NCBI GenBank assembly: GCA_949130495.1
Contig: OX422213.1
Span: forward strand, 534,186,467-534,250,466
Origin: Sambucus nigra
Lineage: Eukaryota > Streptophyta > Magnoliopsida > Dipsacales > Adoxaceae
Direction of reading: 5' to 3'
Length of the DNA: 64,000 nucleotides
The notes beneath the pieces were generated by a model. That model saw only the letters and a list, made by a program, of their open reading frames with translations, was not told the origin of the DNA and ran no database searches. This document shows positions 21,340 to 32,407 of this stretch, one piece after another. How positions within the stretch are numbered: the stretch's first letter is position 1; the number at the start of each line of letters is the position of its first letter. Position numbers and translations under genes: made by a program.

Positions 21340-21950
21340 TAAATATGGTCATGGACCTTGTCCATGACCATATTTATTTTTTTCGTCATGCATAAAAATG
21401 GTCGCGGCCAAAGTCCACGACCATTTTTTTCGTCGCGGTGTTGGTCACGCACTTTGGCCGCGACCATTTTTCTCACGGTTGGGGGTCACGGACTTGGGTT
21501 ATAACCATTTTTATTCCTTTTTTTTTTGTCACGGTTGTGGGTCGCAGGCAAAGTCCGCGACTAATTTGTCACGGTTGTGGGTCACGGACTTGAGCCGCGA
21601 CCATTTTTTTTTCATGGTTGTGGGTCGCGGACTTTGGCCGCGACCAATTTGTCACAGTTGTGGGTCACGAACTTGGGCCGCGACCATTTTTTTGTCACGA
21701 TTGTGGGTCGCGGACTTTGGCCACGACTAATTTGTCACGGTTGTGGGTCATGGACGAGGGTGCAACCCGTCATGGCATGGGTCACGGCCCAAGTCTGCGA
21801 CCATCTGCCGTAACCCCTCTGGGCCGTGACCATTTTTTGGTCAGGAACTTGGGCCCCGACCCACGAAATTGCTCACGCTCGAAATGGTCACGGACCAAGT
21901 CCGTGACCCATAGTCTTGGTTAGGAATTTTGGCCGTGACCAATCGCCAAT
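21340..21950. repeat. CACTA right subterminal repeats
   Basis: Dense copies of gtgggtc(a/g)cggacttgg and ggccgcgaccattttt. From about 21530 to 21745 they form a tandem array of ~46-bp units alternating 'ggtcacggacttg' and 'ggtcgcggactttgg' types. Each unit contains an inverted pair, GGTCGCGG and CCGCGACC, around ACTTTGG. They mirror the left subterminal repeats and are very rich in CpG. Confidence 0.82.
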
Positions 21951-21962
21951 TTTGGTGTAGTG
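21931..21962 (-). repeat. CACTA right terminal inverted repeat
   Basis: Ends ...TTTTGGTGTAGTG; its reverse complement begins CACTACACCAAAA, a canonical CACTA terminus. It is followed directly by the AAT duplication at 21963-21965. Confidence 0.88.
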
Positions 21963-21965
21963 AAT

Positions 21966-22920
21966 GTGGTAGCTGTGGGTTAGTTTATCTTGCTTTTGAA
22001 CTAGGAAGGAGGCCATTGTTATTCCCTCAGGCATGTCGACCATGGAGGCCAAGGTAGCAAGGGCATCGGCTAGGTTATTCTTTGCTCGAGGTAAGTAGTG
22101 GAAGGTGATATCTTAGAATTGGGAGGCTAGTTATTCTAAGTGGTCATGGAAGGGTTGGAGTTTCTCGTCTTTCACTTTCCATTTTCTGAGCACTTGACCG
22201 ATGATGAGGGAAGAATCCCCATAGACATCTAGGCATTGAATACCTTTCTAGAGAGAAACTTTGAGGCCTATAATACACGCCTCGTATTTAGTCATGTTGT
22301 TGGTGCAGGGGAAATCCAATTTGATAGCGATAGGAGTGTGGGAGCCATTTGTGGCGAATAGAAGTACTCTAATGCTATATCCCTTTTTTTGGTAGCGCCA
22401 TCAAAGAACATTTTCCATCGAAGGTTGTCTTGAGCAGCGCAGAGGATGTTTTCATCTGGGAATTCGGAGATCCAAACATAAGCTTCTTCCATGGGGTAGT
22501 CAGCGAGGTAGTCCGAGATGAATCTTCCTTTCATAGCTTTCTATGTGACTTACACGATATCAAATTTAGCTAGGAGTATCAACTATCGGGCCATTCAGCT
22601 GGATAAGGTGAGTTTCTCCAGCAAGTACTTGATGGGGTCCATTCGAGATAAAAGTTTGATGGGGAAGGCGAGCATGTAGTGTCACAACTTTTGGGTGACC
22701 CAAACAAGTGCGACACATGCCTTTTCCAAAGTAGTGTATTTGACTTCGTTTCCGGTCAATTTGCGAATGGCATAATAGATGGCTCTTTTTTTGCAGGAAC
22801 CTTCAAGGTATTGGGCTAGCAAAGCCCCAACTGTAGTGTCGGTTATGGTTAGGTATAGGAGCAAGGGGAGACCAGGCTGTGGTGGAATGAGTACTGGAGG
22901 TTGGGTCACATATTGCTTGA
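21966..22920 (-). pseudogene. Tat-2 tandem RNase H domains
   Basis: The proximal domain at 22560-22909 reads YLTITDTTVGALLAQYLEGS, AIYYAIRKLTGNEVKY and EKACVALVWVTQKL. The archaeal-like second domain (21966-22534) starts RWKMFFDGATKK, with the DGA motif that Tat-1 has lost, and continues to the CACTA insertion point. A stop lies between 22535 and 22560. Both domains would act on the RNA strand during reverse transcription. Confidence 0.76.
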
Positions 22921-23745
22921 TTCGGTCAAAGACTTCTAGGCAGGCCTTATTCCAAACCTTGGTTGAATCCTTTCGAAGGAGTTTAAAAATAGGTTCGCAA
23001 ATGGAAGTTAGCTGGCCGATAAACCGGCTGATTTATTGCAATTTCCCAAGGAAACCACGGACTTCTTTCTCCGTTCGGGGAGGTGGCATCTCAAGTATGG
23101 CTTTCAGCATGGAAGGATCTACTTTTATCCCCTTCTCACAGACCATGAATCCCAAGAGTTTTCCTTTTGTAACGCTAAAGATGGATTTCTGTCGATTAAG
23201 TCTCATCTGATACCGTTACAATCGTTTGAAGAACTTTCAGAGAGCGAGAACATGACTTTCCCTAGTTTTGGATTTGATCATCATATTATCCACATAGACC
23301 TCGACTTCTTTGTGAATCAGAGCATGCAGGATGGTTATGGCAGCCCTCTGGTAGGTATCCCTAACATTCTTTAGACCAATTGGCATAACAGTGTAGGAAA
23401 AGGTTCCCCACGGTGTGATGAACGCATTTTTTCTTGGTGATATGGGTGCATTTTGATTTGGTTGTATCCGACAAACTCGTCGACGAATGACTTGAGAGCA
23501 TGACTGGTTGTGTTGTCCACAATCATGTCGATATTGGGTAACGAATAATAATCCTTTGGAGAGGCTTTGTTCAAGTCCCGGTAGTCTACACACATCGGAA
23601 ATTTCCCTCCTGATTTTGGCACAGGCACTATATTGGCTAGCCTTATGGGATATTCGATCACATGAATGAAGACTACGTTCAGCTGTTTGACCACTTCTTC
23701 TTTGACTTTGAGCGACCATTCGGTGCAGAGCTTCTCAATTTTCAT
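22921..23745 (-). pseudogene. Tat-2 reverse transcriptase with altered YVDD box
   Basis: The first part (23371-23745) is open: FPMCVDYRDLNKASPKDYYSLP and SFVDEFVGYNQIKMHP. A frameshift near 23400 moves the rest into another frame (23237-23430: TYQRAAITILHALIHKEVEVYVDNM). The catalytic box reads YVDN; the AAT codon is at 23285-23287 and is one G-to-A change from GAT. Since the second Asp binds catalytic metal, this copy is expected to be inactive even without the frameshift. Thumb and connection sequence continues to 22921. Confidence 0.8.
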
Positions 23746-24482
23746 TTAATCGACTTGTTATCTGGGAGAGTGGGGATCTCATGTTGATCTATTTCAGGAT
23801 CAATGTCGGGCATATCATCATAGGACCATGCAAAGACATTCACGAATTCCTTCAGTAATTCTTCGAGTTGTACATGCTCATGCTCGTTGAGGGTAGCCCC
23901 TATCCTAATCTCGCGCAATTGGCTACTAGAACCGAGGTTAACAATAATAGTTTCATCTTCATTAACTTGAACGTGGTTATATTGTTTGTTATTAACCTTA
24001 TTTAGACCAGTTAAGAATTGCTCATATGTAAAATCATCATCATCGAAAGTTTGATTAGAATCTAAACAATTAATGTAAGGCAGAGCAAGATACTCAAAAT
24101 CTTTATTTATTTCATTGATAGGAAAAATAGCATTGAGAACCTCATCAAAGGAGGTCTCGATTATATTAAAGCAAGGATTGTCAATAGAAAAAGAGATGGG
24201 GTAAACATTAGAGTTAGGTGGGATTTCAATAGGTAGAACTAGCACAACATGCCAGTTGAGGAGAGGTGTATTAGCAACTTTAATCAGGTGGGATGGATCC
24301 CGTGATGTAGTGCTTGAATGAACCATACAGAGTGTCAGCCCCAGTTTCTGTTGGTTAAACGAATCCTCGAAGTCACTTTTCTCAATCTCTTTAATATCTT
24401 TGATGAGCGGTTGTACATGGTGTTGGGTACTTTCGGCCCATGGGTAGCTGTCTTGGAAAAAGATCTCCATTACAGGCTTCAT
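23742..24482 (-). CDS. Tat-2 pol linker leading into RT (open, 246 residues)
   Basis: An uninterrupted frame with an acidic middle (NCLDSNQTFDDDDFTYEQ) and a C-terminus reading FVNVFAWSYDDMPDIDPEID, the conserved extension that precedes RT in Tat and related gypsy elements. The N-terminal 150 residues have no family I recognise. Tat-1 has the same region in broken form. It is probably part of the polyprotein rather than a separate gene; the Met at the start is not evidence of initiation. Confidence 0.6.
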   Translation of the reverse strand: MKPVMEIFFQDSYPWAESTQHHVQPLIKDIKEIEKSDFEDSFNQQKLGLTLCMVHSSTTSRDPSHLIKVANTPLLNWHVVLVLPIEIPPNSNVYPISFSIDNPCFNIIETSFDEVLNAIFPINEINKDFEYLALPYINCLDSNQTFDDDDFTYEQFLTGLNKVNNKQYNHVQVNEDETIIVNLGSSSQLREIRIGATLNEHEHVQLEELLKEFVNVFAWSYDDMPDIDPEIDQHEIPTLPDNKSIK

Positions 24483-24699
24483 CTTCTTGTCTGTATGGTC
24501 ATACCATGGTTTTGGAAAGCCACAAAAGGGAAAGTCCGTGCCCTCTTTAACGAGTCATCTATTCAAGGAATCCACTGGGATAGTCTGGATGTCAAGACTG
24601 GCGGATCATTTTGAGCTCTTGTTTTGATGGTTGATACCCCAAACCACAAGGAGGGAAAGATTTTTTCAGCACAATGGGCTCAATTATCCCTTACTGTCT

Positions 24700-25347
24700 T
24701 TATCCTAGACTAAGTTCGGGCATGAAGTGCATGTTTGTGATCATCTGAATCACATTGACATTGTCATGAGGGTTATATTCTGGACAAACCCTATATCTAA
24801 AATAGTCCCCTGTCGGGTGTAGAAATGGCTTGACTAGGAGTCCTGATAGGAGTATATCATTTAACCCGTGATGTATCTCAAAGATTAAATTGCTAGTACT
24901 TGCACCCTCGGCATTGTCATCGTCGCCCAAAATAGTGATGACTCGTCCATCGGTGAAGAACTTCAATTTCTGATGGAGCGAGGAAGACACACCCTTGATA
25001 CTGTAGAGCCAAGGTTGACCGAGCAATAGGTTGAAACAAGTTGGGATATTAATAACGTGGAATTCTACAACACGGTTTATAGGGACAACCCCTATTACAA
25101 GTTTTATGTATGTCATCACCTCCCGAAGGGTATTATCATAGGCACATAGAACATCAAAGATTGGACCGAGGTCACTTTCTATCAATCCTAAGCATTTGAA
25201 GGTTCTTAACGGGAAGACATTCAAGGTAGATCCATTATCGATAAGAGAGAGTGGTACGATCTTCCCCATAACTTCAACGGAGATGTTGAGTGCATGATTT
25301 TGGTTTGGCCCAATTCTGGGGATTTTTTCTTCGGAAAGGAATAGCAT
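24700..25347 (-). CDS. Tat-2 aspartic protease (open segment of pol)
   Basis: 215 residues without a stop. The active-site motif is PLSLIDNGSTLNVFPL, with D-N-G in place of D-S/T-G as in Tat-1, followed by FNLLLGQPWLYSIKGVSSSLH, which is the usual distal protease motif (ILGRPWL-like). Further downstream, CPEYNPHDNVNVIQMI is conserved with Tat-1. The protease would mature Gag-Pol. A stop at 24700 separates it from the RT linker (24483-24699 carries short frames only). Confidence 0.75.
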   Translation of the reverse strand: MLFLSEEKIPRIGPNQNHALNISVEVMGKIVPLSLIDNGSTLNVFPLRTFKCLGLIESDLGPIFDVLCAYDNTLREVMTYIKLVIGVVPINRVVEFHVINIPTCFNLLLGQPWLYSIKGVSSSLHQKLKFFTDGRVITILGDDDNAEGASTSNLIFEIHHGLNDILLSGLLVKPFLHPTGDYFRYRVCPEYNPHDNVNVIQMITNMHFMPELSLG

Positions 25348-27714
25348 TCAGGTAGAGGTCAGGGATCTAACTAAATTTATCTCTTCTTCTGGTGTGGTAG
25401 AAGGAGGAACTGTGGGTCCAGTGAGCAACTTGATCAAAGAATTTCTATGTAGCTGGGAAGACATGAAAAGATCCCATAGAGTGATGTTATCTTGAGTTTT
25501 CTTCAGTTGATTGAGGATCATGCTCTCCTTGAGGGTCATCTCTGGCATAGGAAGGTTTTCAACACCCTTCCCTTTGTCAATGGCTAATAGTAAGCTTGGG
25601 ATCTAGTAATGCCTTCCTGATTTGGTCATATGATTTACTGAAGAAGGGAAGAACATGAACCTTATTTATTCGTCAATCTCGGGTTATTCTGTCACCTTGT
25701 TTATTTCTCCTAGGAGTTCTTCAAATGATATCATCCCACACGTGTTGGCTACCGGGCCGATTTTCTCTAAAGCTTGCTCTTTATTTAAATCTTCGAATTC
25801 TTCCCCCTATCCGGTGGAAACAATTCTATCTTTCCATGTAAAGTCAATCTATTCCACGACTTCAATGGCTTCTTCATACAGGTCCTCCCATTCTGCGGGG
25901 AGGTGTAAGGGTTAAGGTACCTGGTGCCCTTGTAACTTCAGAGTATTGGGTAACTCGATCATACTACACATATTATTAGTTTGCCTAAATAATTCTTCCA
26001 TGATCTGGACCACGTCATCTAAGCTGACTTCATCGGTTGGTTCCACCTAACTATTTGACTCTCGAGCCCATTTATGTGCTTCCAAAAATAGCGTACTGAA
26101 CCTCTGGCAATCAATGATCATCAGTGAGGGAAATTTCATCCCGAACTCTAGGAGTTGTTTTAATACTTCTGATAATTCCATACTTCCATTTTTAGAACGG
26201 GTACGGACAGCGATGCATGCTCTGGTAAGGAGTGACAGTGCCTGATCAGAAAGGCTAATAGGGTGTAGGAGGAAATATGGGAAAATTTGGGGAGGTTTGG
26301 GAAAGTATATGGGTGTGATTTGAATTGAGGGATCAAATTCTGGTTTCCTTCTAGGAAGATAGCATTGGCATGATTTGGGAGTGGGTTGTGAGTAGTGTTT
26401 GTCTTAGGATTGGCTAGTGGGGCAATGGTACCCCCATCAATTAGACCTTGGATTATATTTCGAAAGTGAAAACATTGGTCGGTGGTATGGCCAGCAGTTT
26501 GGTGAAAGGCTCAATGGGCATCTATCTTGAAATTTCTTGGAAGTGGATTTGGTAATGGACGGGGGTCCAAGGGTTTGATAAGGTTTCCGCTTAACAGGGA
26601 TTGATAAACTTTGGAGAGAGGAGCATGGATCTCGGTGTATTCCTTTCGAAATGGGACAGTACGGATTTTTAGTGCCCACGAGGTGGTTGGTTGAGAGATG
26701 TTGTTGATTGTTGACACTGTAGCATTGACAAGTTTGTCATATTTTCTGGGAGTGAACTGCCCAGTCACTTTCTTTGGTTCAACTTCTATTTTAGCAAGAC
26801 CTTCCTCGATTTTTATTCCTGCTTCTCTAAGAGCTCGGGAGTGGGGATAGTATTGTCCTCCCATTGTTGCTCGGACATAGGGTAAGAAATTCTTCTTCAC
26901 TATGTTGACTTGTTCTTCCTCAGATGGCCGATTGGTCATAGTGGCTGCTTTTTCCCTCCATCGGGCTATGAAGTTACTGATTAATTCCCCAGAGTTCTAT
27001 TTGAGCAGTTTTAAATCACGACGGGTGACCTCAAGCTCTTCGTTGTATTTGTACTGCGATATGAATTCTTGGGCTACATCCTCCCAGCTACGAATTCTGG
27101 ATTCTTCGAGAGACGAAAACCATCGGAGGGCGCTATACTTCAAAGTTTGATGACATAATTGGGCCATCACTTCTTTAGAAGCCCCTAGGAGAGTCATAGA
27201 ATGGTGATAACTGCGAAGATGAACAATCGGGGTCCATTTCCTCTGATTTTCTCGATATTTGGCATCTTGAACTTCTCAAGTAACCTCGCTTTAGGATAAG
27301 GAGACATGTGAGTGTAGTCCACGTAATTCCCAGAGATTCTTACTTGGTCTAACTTCTTAATTAGCATCTTGAGATCTTCTTTGACCTTGTTCAATTCTTC
27401 TTCTTTTGGATCCATGATCATAGGAAAGTTAGCCCCAGGCTGGGCAAGGTTTGGCATAAACAACTGGGCAGGTGGTGGTCCATTAGCAAGAGGGGAACGT
27501 GGAGTGTGAGGATACTCTTTGGGAACCCAGATAGGCTCGGGTGGACCCATATCACGAGGGAATAAGGCCTCGGGCCTCGTTGCATCTCTCGAACCTCAGT
27601 CTTGAGGTTGTCAATATTGGACAAGAGCTGAGCTAAGACTGCCATCAGATATGGCTGCATAATTGGTACTTGATCTGTGTTCTTCATGGAAAGACGATGG
27701 ATTCCGAACTCCAA
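25348..27714 (-). pseudogene. Tat-2 gag
   Basis: Gag runs from near 27714. An N-terminal coiled region (QLLSNIDNLKTEVREMQ) is followed by a Pro-rich stretch, then the retrotransposon gag core at 26997-27197 (RWFSSLEESRIRSWEDVAQEF and QYKYNEELEVTRRDLKLLK). A stop precedes NSGE, and the protein continues at 26511-26939 (EEEQVNIVKKNFLPYVRATM). The nucleocapsid region around 26440-26530 retains F-H-GH-T-C spacing but appears to have lost the first Cys. The tail at 25348-25900 leads into the protease. It is broken into at least five frames. Confidence 0.78.
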
Positions 27715-28994
27715 AGAAGTATCAAGGGAATAGACGGAATTTCGGGGTGATTTTATTGAAGACCAAAGCTAATAAGGAGCCAGGCTAAGGGCGTGCAATC
27801 AACCCGAGAAGGCGTAAAATGGGATTTTTTTTATTTTATTTTTATTTTATTTTTACATTTTTTTTTCCTTTTGAGGTTGAAAGAAAAAATATTTTTGGAT
27901 TTTTGATAAAGGGAGGAGAAATGTTTTTGGATTTTTTTTTTAATAAAGAAAGGAGAAATCTTTTTATATTTTTTATAAAGAAAGGAGAAATGTTTTTGGG
28001 AGACGGGTCTCAGCATGATTATTATAATTATTATGTTTTTACTTGTATTAAACTCTCCTAAATGAAAAATGAATTGCCGGACGGGACCTGAGCCTAGAAA
28101 AGTTGGGTTTGTAACATATGTAAAGCTATGGTTGGACTTGTAACCAGGCACACGGGCAGGGTCCCATTTTAAAAAAATTACAACAATTTGGGTTGCAGGC
28201 CGGTTCAGAATTTCGGCAGAGTTTTGGGTCGAAACCGACAATCTAACATGTTTATCCTAGGCTTGACCCCTATATGTGGGTATGCAGTTGCTTGGGTGAA
28301 TTGAAAAGGGTTCCCCCCTTTGGCATGACTTCCACGATATACGTTTTGCTTTTGAGGGCAATCGGTACGTGTGGATAAGCCATTTGTTATACCTGAGTGT
28401 ATGTGAAGTGCCTCGCTATATAACTCTTGGGGACGGTCCGTGTGAGAGAAAATTCGATATACTTAGCGTATGTGAACGATTTCCCTGCGATATACCTCCC
28501 GTCATGACTTCGGTTAAGCGGTATGATGTGGGGTAATCGTTCGATATACGTCAAAGGTACTTGGACAATGGAAGGTGAGAGTCATATCGCTTAGGCTAAC
28601 TGCGCCCTGCCAGACCAACATCCATCACGAAGTGACCCTCCAATTACTAGACAAAATTTGGTAAATCACAATGCTCTTTGGTGATGTCATGTGAATAATG
28701 CATGATTCTCTTATAAGTATATTATAATGAGAGTATCTTTCTTGATCATGCCAAACAGGGAGCGAAGTCCAAGTACCAATAGTATACCAAGCATGGGTAA
28801 ATGATGCATGCAACATGTGGATATATATGATCTTAGGTGCACGTGGTGCGAAGTGTACATGGAGAATCTTCTACAAGTGTGTGAATAGTAGCATAAGCAT
28901 GAGGTACTCATGAAAAGGGGAACATGCAAAGTGGGGGACTGAATAAGAAAATAGAACACCCATGTAAATAGAGTCTAGCCCTCTTAAATAAAAA
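27715..28994 (-). other. Tat-2 5' untranslated region
   Basis: Non-coding stretch between the primer binding site and gag. At about 27880-27995 there are three to four tandem ~37-bp units of the form 'tttttggattttttataaagaaaggagaaatg', shown here as ataaagaaaggagaaatg. Elsewhere short phrases such as 'cgatatac' recur (28330-28560) without a tandem order. Long leaders are usual in Tat elements. Confidence 0.6.
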
Positions 28995-29012
28995 TCCCCA
29001 GTGGAGTCGCCA
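28995..29012 (-). other. Tat-2 primer binding site
   Basis: On the minus strand TGGCGACTCCACTGGGGA begins 2 nt after the LTR ends in CA (one spacer base). TGG plus a tRNA-tail complement at this position is what a primer binding site should be. Tat/Ogre elements are commonly primed by tRNA-Arg; I cannot check the match to a tRNA here. Confidence 0.75.
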
Positions 29013-29758
29013 CTGTGGCCATCCCCGATCCTCGCGAAGAGAGAGAGAGCGAGAGAAGAGGGGGTCATCTCCATGGTGAGAGGATCTTGGTCCCGCGCAT
29101 CCTTCTTGGGAGCGCTTCGTCCGTCGTCGGCGATGTGTGAGGTGAAAAATGTAGAGAGATGGAGTCGCTAGTCTATTTTACTCAAAACAGACAAACGAAG
29201 GTGGAACCAATCCGAAGGACAACATCCAAAAAAACTAATACATATGAAACCAAAAATGATTCGACTAGGGTTCAAAAACTAAGTTATGGAATGGGAAGGT
29301 GTTGGCACCCATTCCGCCCTTACGGTCTCTCATATATTATTGTTATTTTCCTCGATTTTTTCGTGATATGTGTGCATGTGTATATGTAGTGGAGATAGGA
29401 ATCATCGACTTGTATCATGGAAGAGATAAAGAGAGTTATCCATAGGAATGTTCCTAAAAGTAATATTAGAAAATAAGATTTACGCGATTATCCTTGCGTT
29501 GATCGTTATAATGGAACGATAACGCATTTGAAATAATACGCCACTAAGAACAAATATATGTATATGTAAATATATAAAATCTAAGAGAATTAAGTTAAAG
29601 AATTTAGAAAAAAATAGAAAAATGGGAAAGAGTAGGACTCGAGTGTCGGGTTTTACCCCGAGACGCCTACGTAGCCTATACATGCATCAAAGTACACATA
29701 GTTCGTATGCAATACAAGGGGTAGGATTTATCCCATAAATCCAACCGAGGACTTCTCT

Positions 29759-29797
<39 letters not shown>

Positions 29798-30255
29798 GAG
29801 TGCTTTAGTTATGGGAAAAGTGTGAGAATTCCCATTTAGAATTTATGAGCAAACCCTCTTTTTCTTGTTTTTTGGGTTTTATTTATATGAAAATAGGAGA
29901 TGTGCAATAATACTAAAAATAAAGTATATTAGGATATGTGAGATGGAGAGAATAAAAATACTAAGTAATAAAATAAGTTAAAGAGCGTTTAGGAGAATTT
30001 GAAGAGAGAGTTGAGAAAGTTGGACGTTCATGAAGATCTTGAGCTTGATATTGAATGTTGGAGAGAAGCCCTTGCACTTGGGTGATGATGAAGAGTAGTT
30101 AATTCACCAAGTTTTCTTAAAAAGATGATGAAAAGTGAAGGTTGCAAAAGGATTTGGATGTGGAAATCACGCTGACTTCGAGAGAGGTTTTCTGAGCTCG
30201 CTGAGAGTGATGGATTTCAAATCTTGGGTTTCTTTTGCACTGAGGTCAGACCCTC

Positions 30256-30263
30256 CTTTTATA
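30256..30263 (-). promoter_or_regulatory. TATA box of the Tat-2 LTR
   Basis: Minus strand CCTATAAAAGGAGG, a strong plant TATA context, with about 1.2 kb of R-U5 downstream. The transcription start is expected near 30230. Confidence 0.6.
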
Positions 30264-30559
30264 GGACCAGAGCATTTTTGATCGTCATAGGCCTGGTCCT
30301 GCCAATCGGTAGGTGTTTTTAGGCACACTACCGATAGGCAGGATTTGGAACCTGTCGTTTGGCAATCTCTTTCATGTTCCTTCGAAAAAATGGTTGTAAA
30401 ATGCAAACCGTAGATTTGAATTGCACATGGGTAAATTCAATGGAAAGGTACTTTAGATACCTTCGAAATTCCTTGGACTGCTCCCGGGTTCGGGAGTTGT
30501 CTTTGGGACAAATGTGGCTTGGAAAAGCTCGTCGATCCTTTGGACGGGGGATCATCGGA

Positions 30560-31080
30560 CGCAAATGGATCGTTCGTTCGCATGGTAAGTCATAATCGTG
30601 CATAGGGTAGACCGTTGGAAAGGTTATGAGATGTAATTCAACATTTCAAAGAGTTTGACTTAGTTTGGGGAGTTAACTTAGGTCAACCGGGGCCTGGAAG
30701 CGTCCGATGGCCTTTCGAAGTAAAAAGAATCGTTCGTCCATACCATAAGTCAGAATCGCGCACGGGGCAGACCATTAGAAAGGGGTTTTAGCACCCTTTG
30801 AAGATTCATTCAATCTTAGTTGAGCTGAAGAGTTGACTTTGGTCAAACGGAGACTGGGAGCATCCGGTGGCCTCTACTTCAGGTTTTGAGGGAAAGCGGG
30901 TCGTTCATTCGCATCATAAGTGAGAATAGCGCGCGGGGTGGACCATTGGAAATGGGTTTCAGCGCCCTTTGAAAATTCATTCAGTATTAGTCGAGCTGAA
31001 GAGTTTGACTTTTGGTCAAATGGAGCCTAGGAGTGGTCGATGGCCTCTAGGTCAATACTCGGGGTATGACTTAGGTTTGT
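30560..31080. repeat. Three tandem ~165-bp units in the Tat-2 U3
   Basis: The phrases 'ataagtcataatcg', 'ataagtcagaatcg' and 'ataagtgagaatag' occur at about 30586, 30744 and 30918, each followed by 'gaccattggaaa', 'ttcattca' and 'gagctgaagagttgact'. The units lie upstream of the TATA box and could act as repeated enhancer-like sequence. Confidence 0.75.
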
Positions 31081-31145
31081 AGTAATGAAGGGAGGTTCTA
31101 GGGACATAAGGAGAGGTTAGAGGCTGCTAGAATGTGGTGTCTACA

Positions 31146-31847
31146 GTGGTCATAATGAACTAAAAAAAACAAAAGAAGTTTTCATCGCAAACTGATATCA
31201 ACTTGTGTATAGGAATTGGCAGCGACGGGAAAGTTTTCTCTGAACAGTTAGTCATTGTTGCAAAGAGCTCTACAAAAGATAGAACAGATGGAGATAGATG
31301 GATTTTATAGAGAGATGTGTCATTCAAGGTGGGGGTTAATGGTGGGATATGGATAGTGGCTAGTTAGGGAGACGAATAAAGAAAAAAAAGCAACGAAACG
31401 ATAGAATTTAGATGGATTATTAGATTTGGAAAGGCAAAAGTCGTAAAAATGAATTTCATATAGGAGTATTATAGAGGAAATGCGTAGGCAACATGAACAT
31501 CCTTAGCATTGAGTAGATTTAATTGCTTGTATAGCATTTTAGCTTAGTATATAGATTACAACAAATCCATGTTTAAATTATTAGGGGGGTTATGCATCGA
31601 AGTATCCTCCTTAATAATGAAATAGGTTAACTCCAACTTGAGGTTGATTATTCATATCGTTATTAACGTAAACTCACTAGGAAAATTTTTTTATTAAAAA
31701 AATATAAAGAATTATATAAACTGGAAAATATTTGGCTGAATTTAATTGTGTTTTTTTCTTTGTTAGTGATTTTTGGCCTAGCCCCCCACCCCCTGTATGT
31801 TTTTAGCAATTAATTTTTTTAAAAAAATTTAAGGCCATTGGCATTTT

Positions 31848-31849
<2 letters not shown>
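31146..31849. other. Unassigned A/T-rich flank
   Basis: No coding frame, repeat array or recognisable element boundary apart from the Tat-2 LTR edge at its left end. It is probably the sequence into which Tat-2 inserted. Confidence 0.4.
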
Positions 31850-31946
<97 letters not shown>

Positions 31947-32319
31947 CGCTCCTAAGCGAAAAACCAATGTGGAAAAACAAATACATCCAGATGGATCCTC
32001 TAGGGTAAAAGAGAAGAAATCTGAAGTTTTAAGGGTTAATTTAGGTCCCACAATTATGACATATTGATCTTTGTTCGTGTTTGTTTATGTTCCTCCATTT
32101 ATATTTTTTTATTAGATTAGTATAAGTATCCAGATTATGGTTAGTCAAAACTAGTAGCCTTTGTTTCATCTTACCTGATGAAAAAACTATGTCCATTTGA
32201 ACCATTCATGATTTTGGCTTTGTCTTAACACATTAATCTTAAAGTTAAAGCTCACGTCCCTTTTTAATGTAAAAGATGGTCTTTCATATAAGAGTCTCTG
32301 TGTGTGTGTGTGTGTTTCT

Positions 32320-32405
<86 letters not shown>
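31850..32405. repeat. Microsatellite-flanked Micron-like insertion
   Basis: Left tract: (CA)n 31850-31880, (TA)n 31881-31923, (GA)n 31924-31947. Right tract: (GT)n about 32299-32315, (TC)n 32321-32341, (TA)n 32343-32405. Reading inward, both sides go from (TA)n to (GA)n, so the tracts are inverted copies. The enclosed unique sequence begins 'gacgctcctaagcgaaa'. The arrangement resembles MITEs that insert in (TA)n microsatellites (rice Micron). Confidence 0.55.

Positions 32406-32407
<2 letters not shown>

Larger units (their letters stand above)
12184..21962. mobile_element. Non-autonomous CACTA transposon carrying a satellite array
   Basis: A 9,779-bp insertion in Tat-2 pol, delimited by AAT duplications and by an exact empty site in Tat-1. 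The termini are inverted: left CATTACACCAAAT, right (reverse complement) CACTACACCAAAA; 24 of the outer 32 positions match. The left end has CATTA in place of CACTA, a single substitution. Both ends carry about 600 bp of CpG-rich palindromic subterminal repeats, where CACTA transposase is known to bind. No TNPD/TNP2-like or TNPA-like coding region is present. Short candidate exons lie near both ends, and the centre is a ~6.5-kb satellite. It must depend on a transposase from elsewhere. Confidence 0.88.
21966..31145 (-). mobile_element. Tat-2: Ty3/gypsy Tat-lineage retrotransposon with 5' LTR
   Basis: On the minus strand: 5' LTR (31145-29014), primer binding site, 5' UTR, gag, protease, RT and two RNase H domains down to 21966, then the CACTA insertion, then a last pol piece at 11896-12180. 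The integrase and 3' end are missing, replaced by Tat-1 sequence. The 5-bp sequence outside the LTR is GTGGT (31146-31150), but the partner duplication would be beyond the window, so insertion of this copy cannot be checked. Confidence 0.86.
29014..31145 (-). repeat. Tat-2 5' LTR (2,132 bp)
   Basis: On the minus strand it begins TGTAGACACC (31145) and ends GGCCACA (29014), with TG...CA termini. A TATA box, TATAAAAG, is at 30263-30256, so U3 is about 31145-30230. U3 holds three tandem copies of a 158-174 bp unit (30560-31080) and an imperfect hairpin, cctgccaatcggtagg with its partner cactaccgataggcagg (about 30298-30345). A (TG)n microsatellite lies at 29763-29793. No second LTR is present in the window. 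Confidence 0.82.

Noticed and set aside
21398..21923. Overlapping plus-strand frames rich in Gly, His and Asp
   Set aside because: Translations of the palindromic CACTA subterminal repeats; several frames are open at once only because of high GC content and periodicity.
27819..28241. Frames on both strands rich in Phe/Ile/Lys
   Set aside because: Caused by A/T-rich tandem units in the Tat-2 5' UTR.
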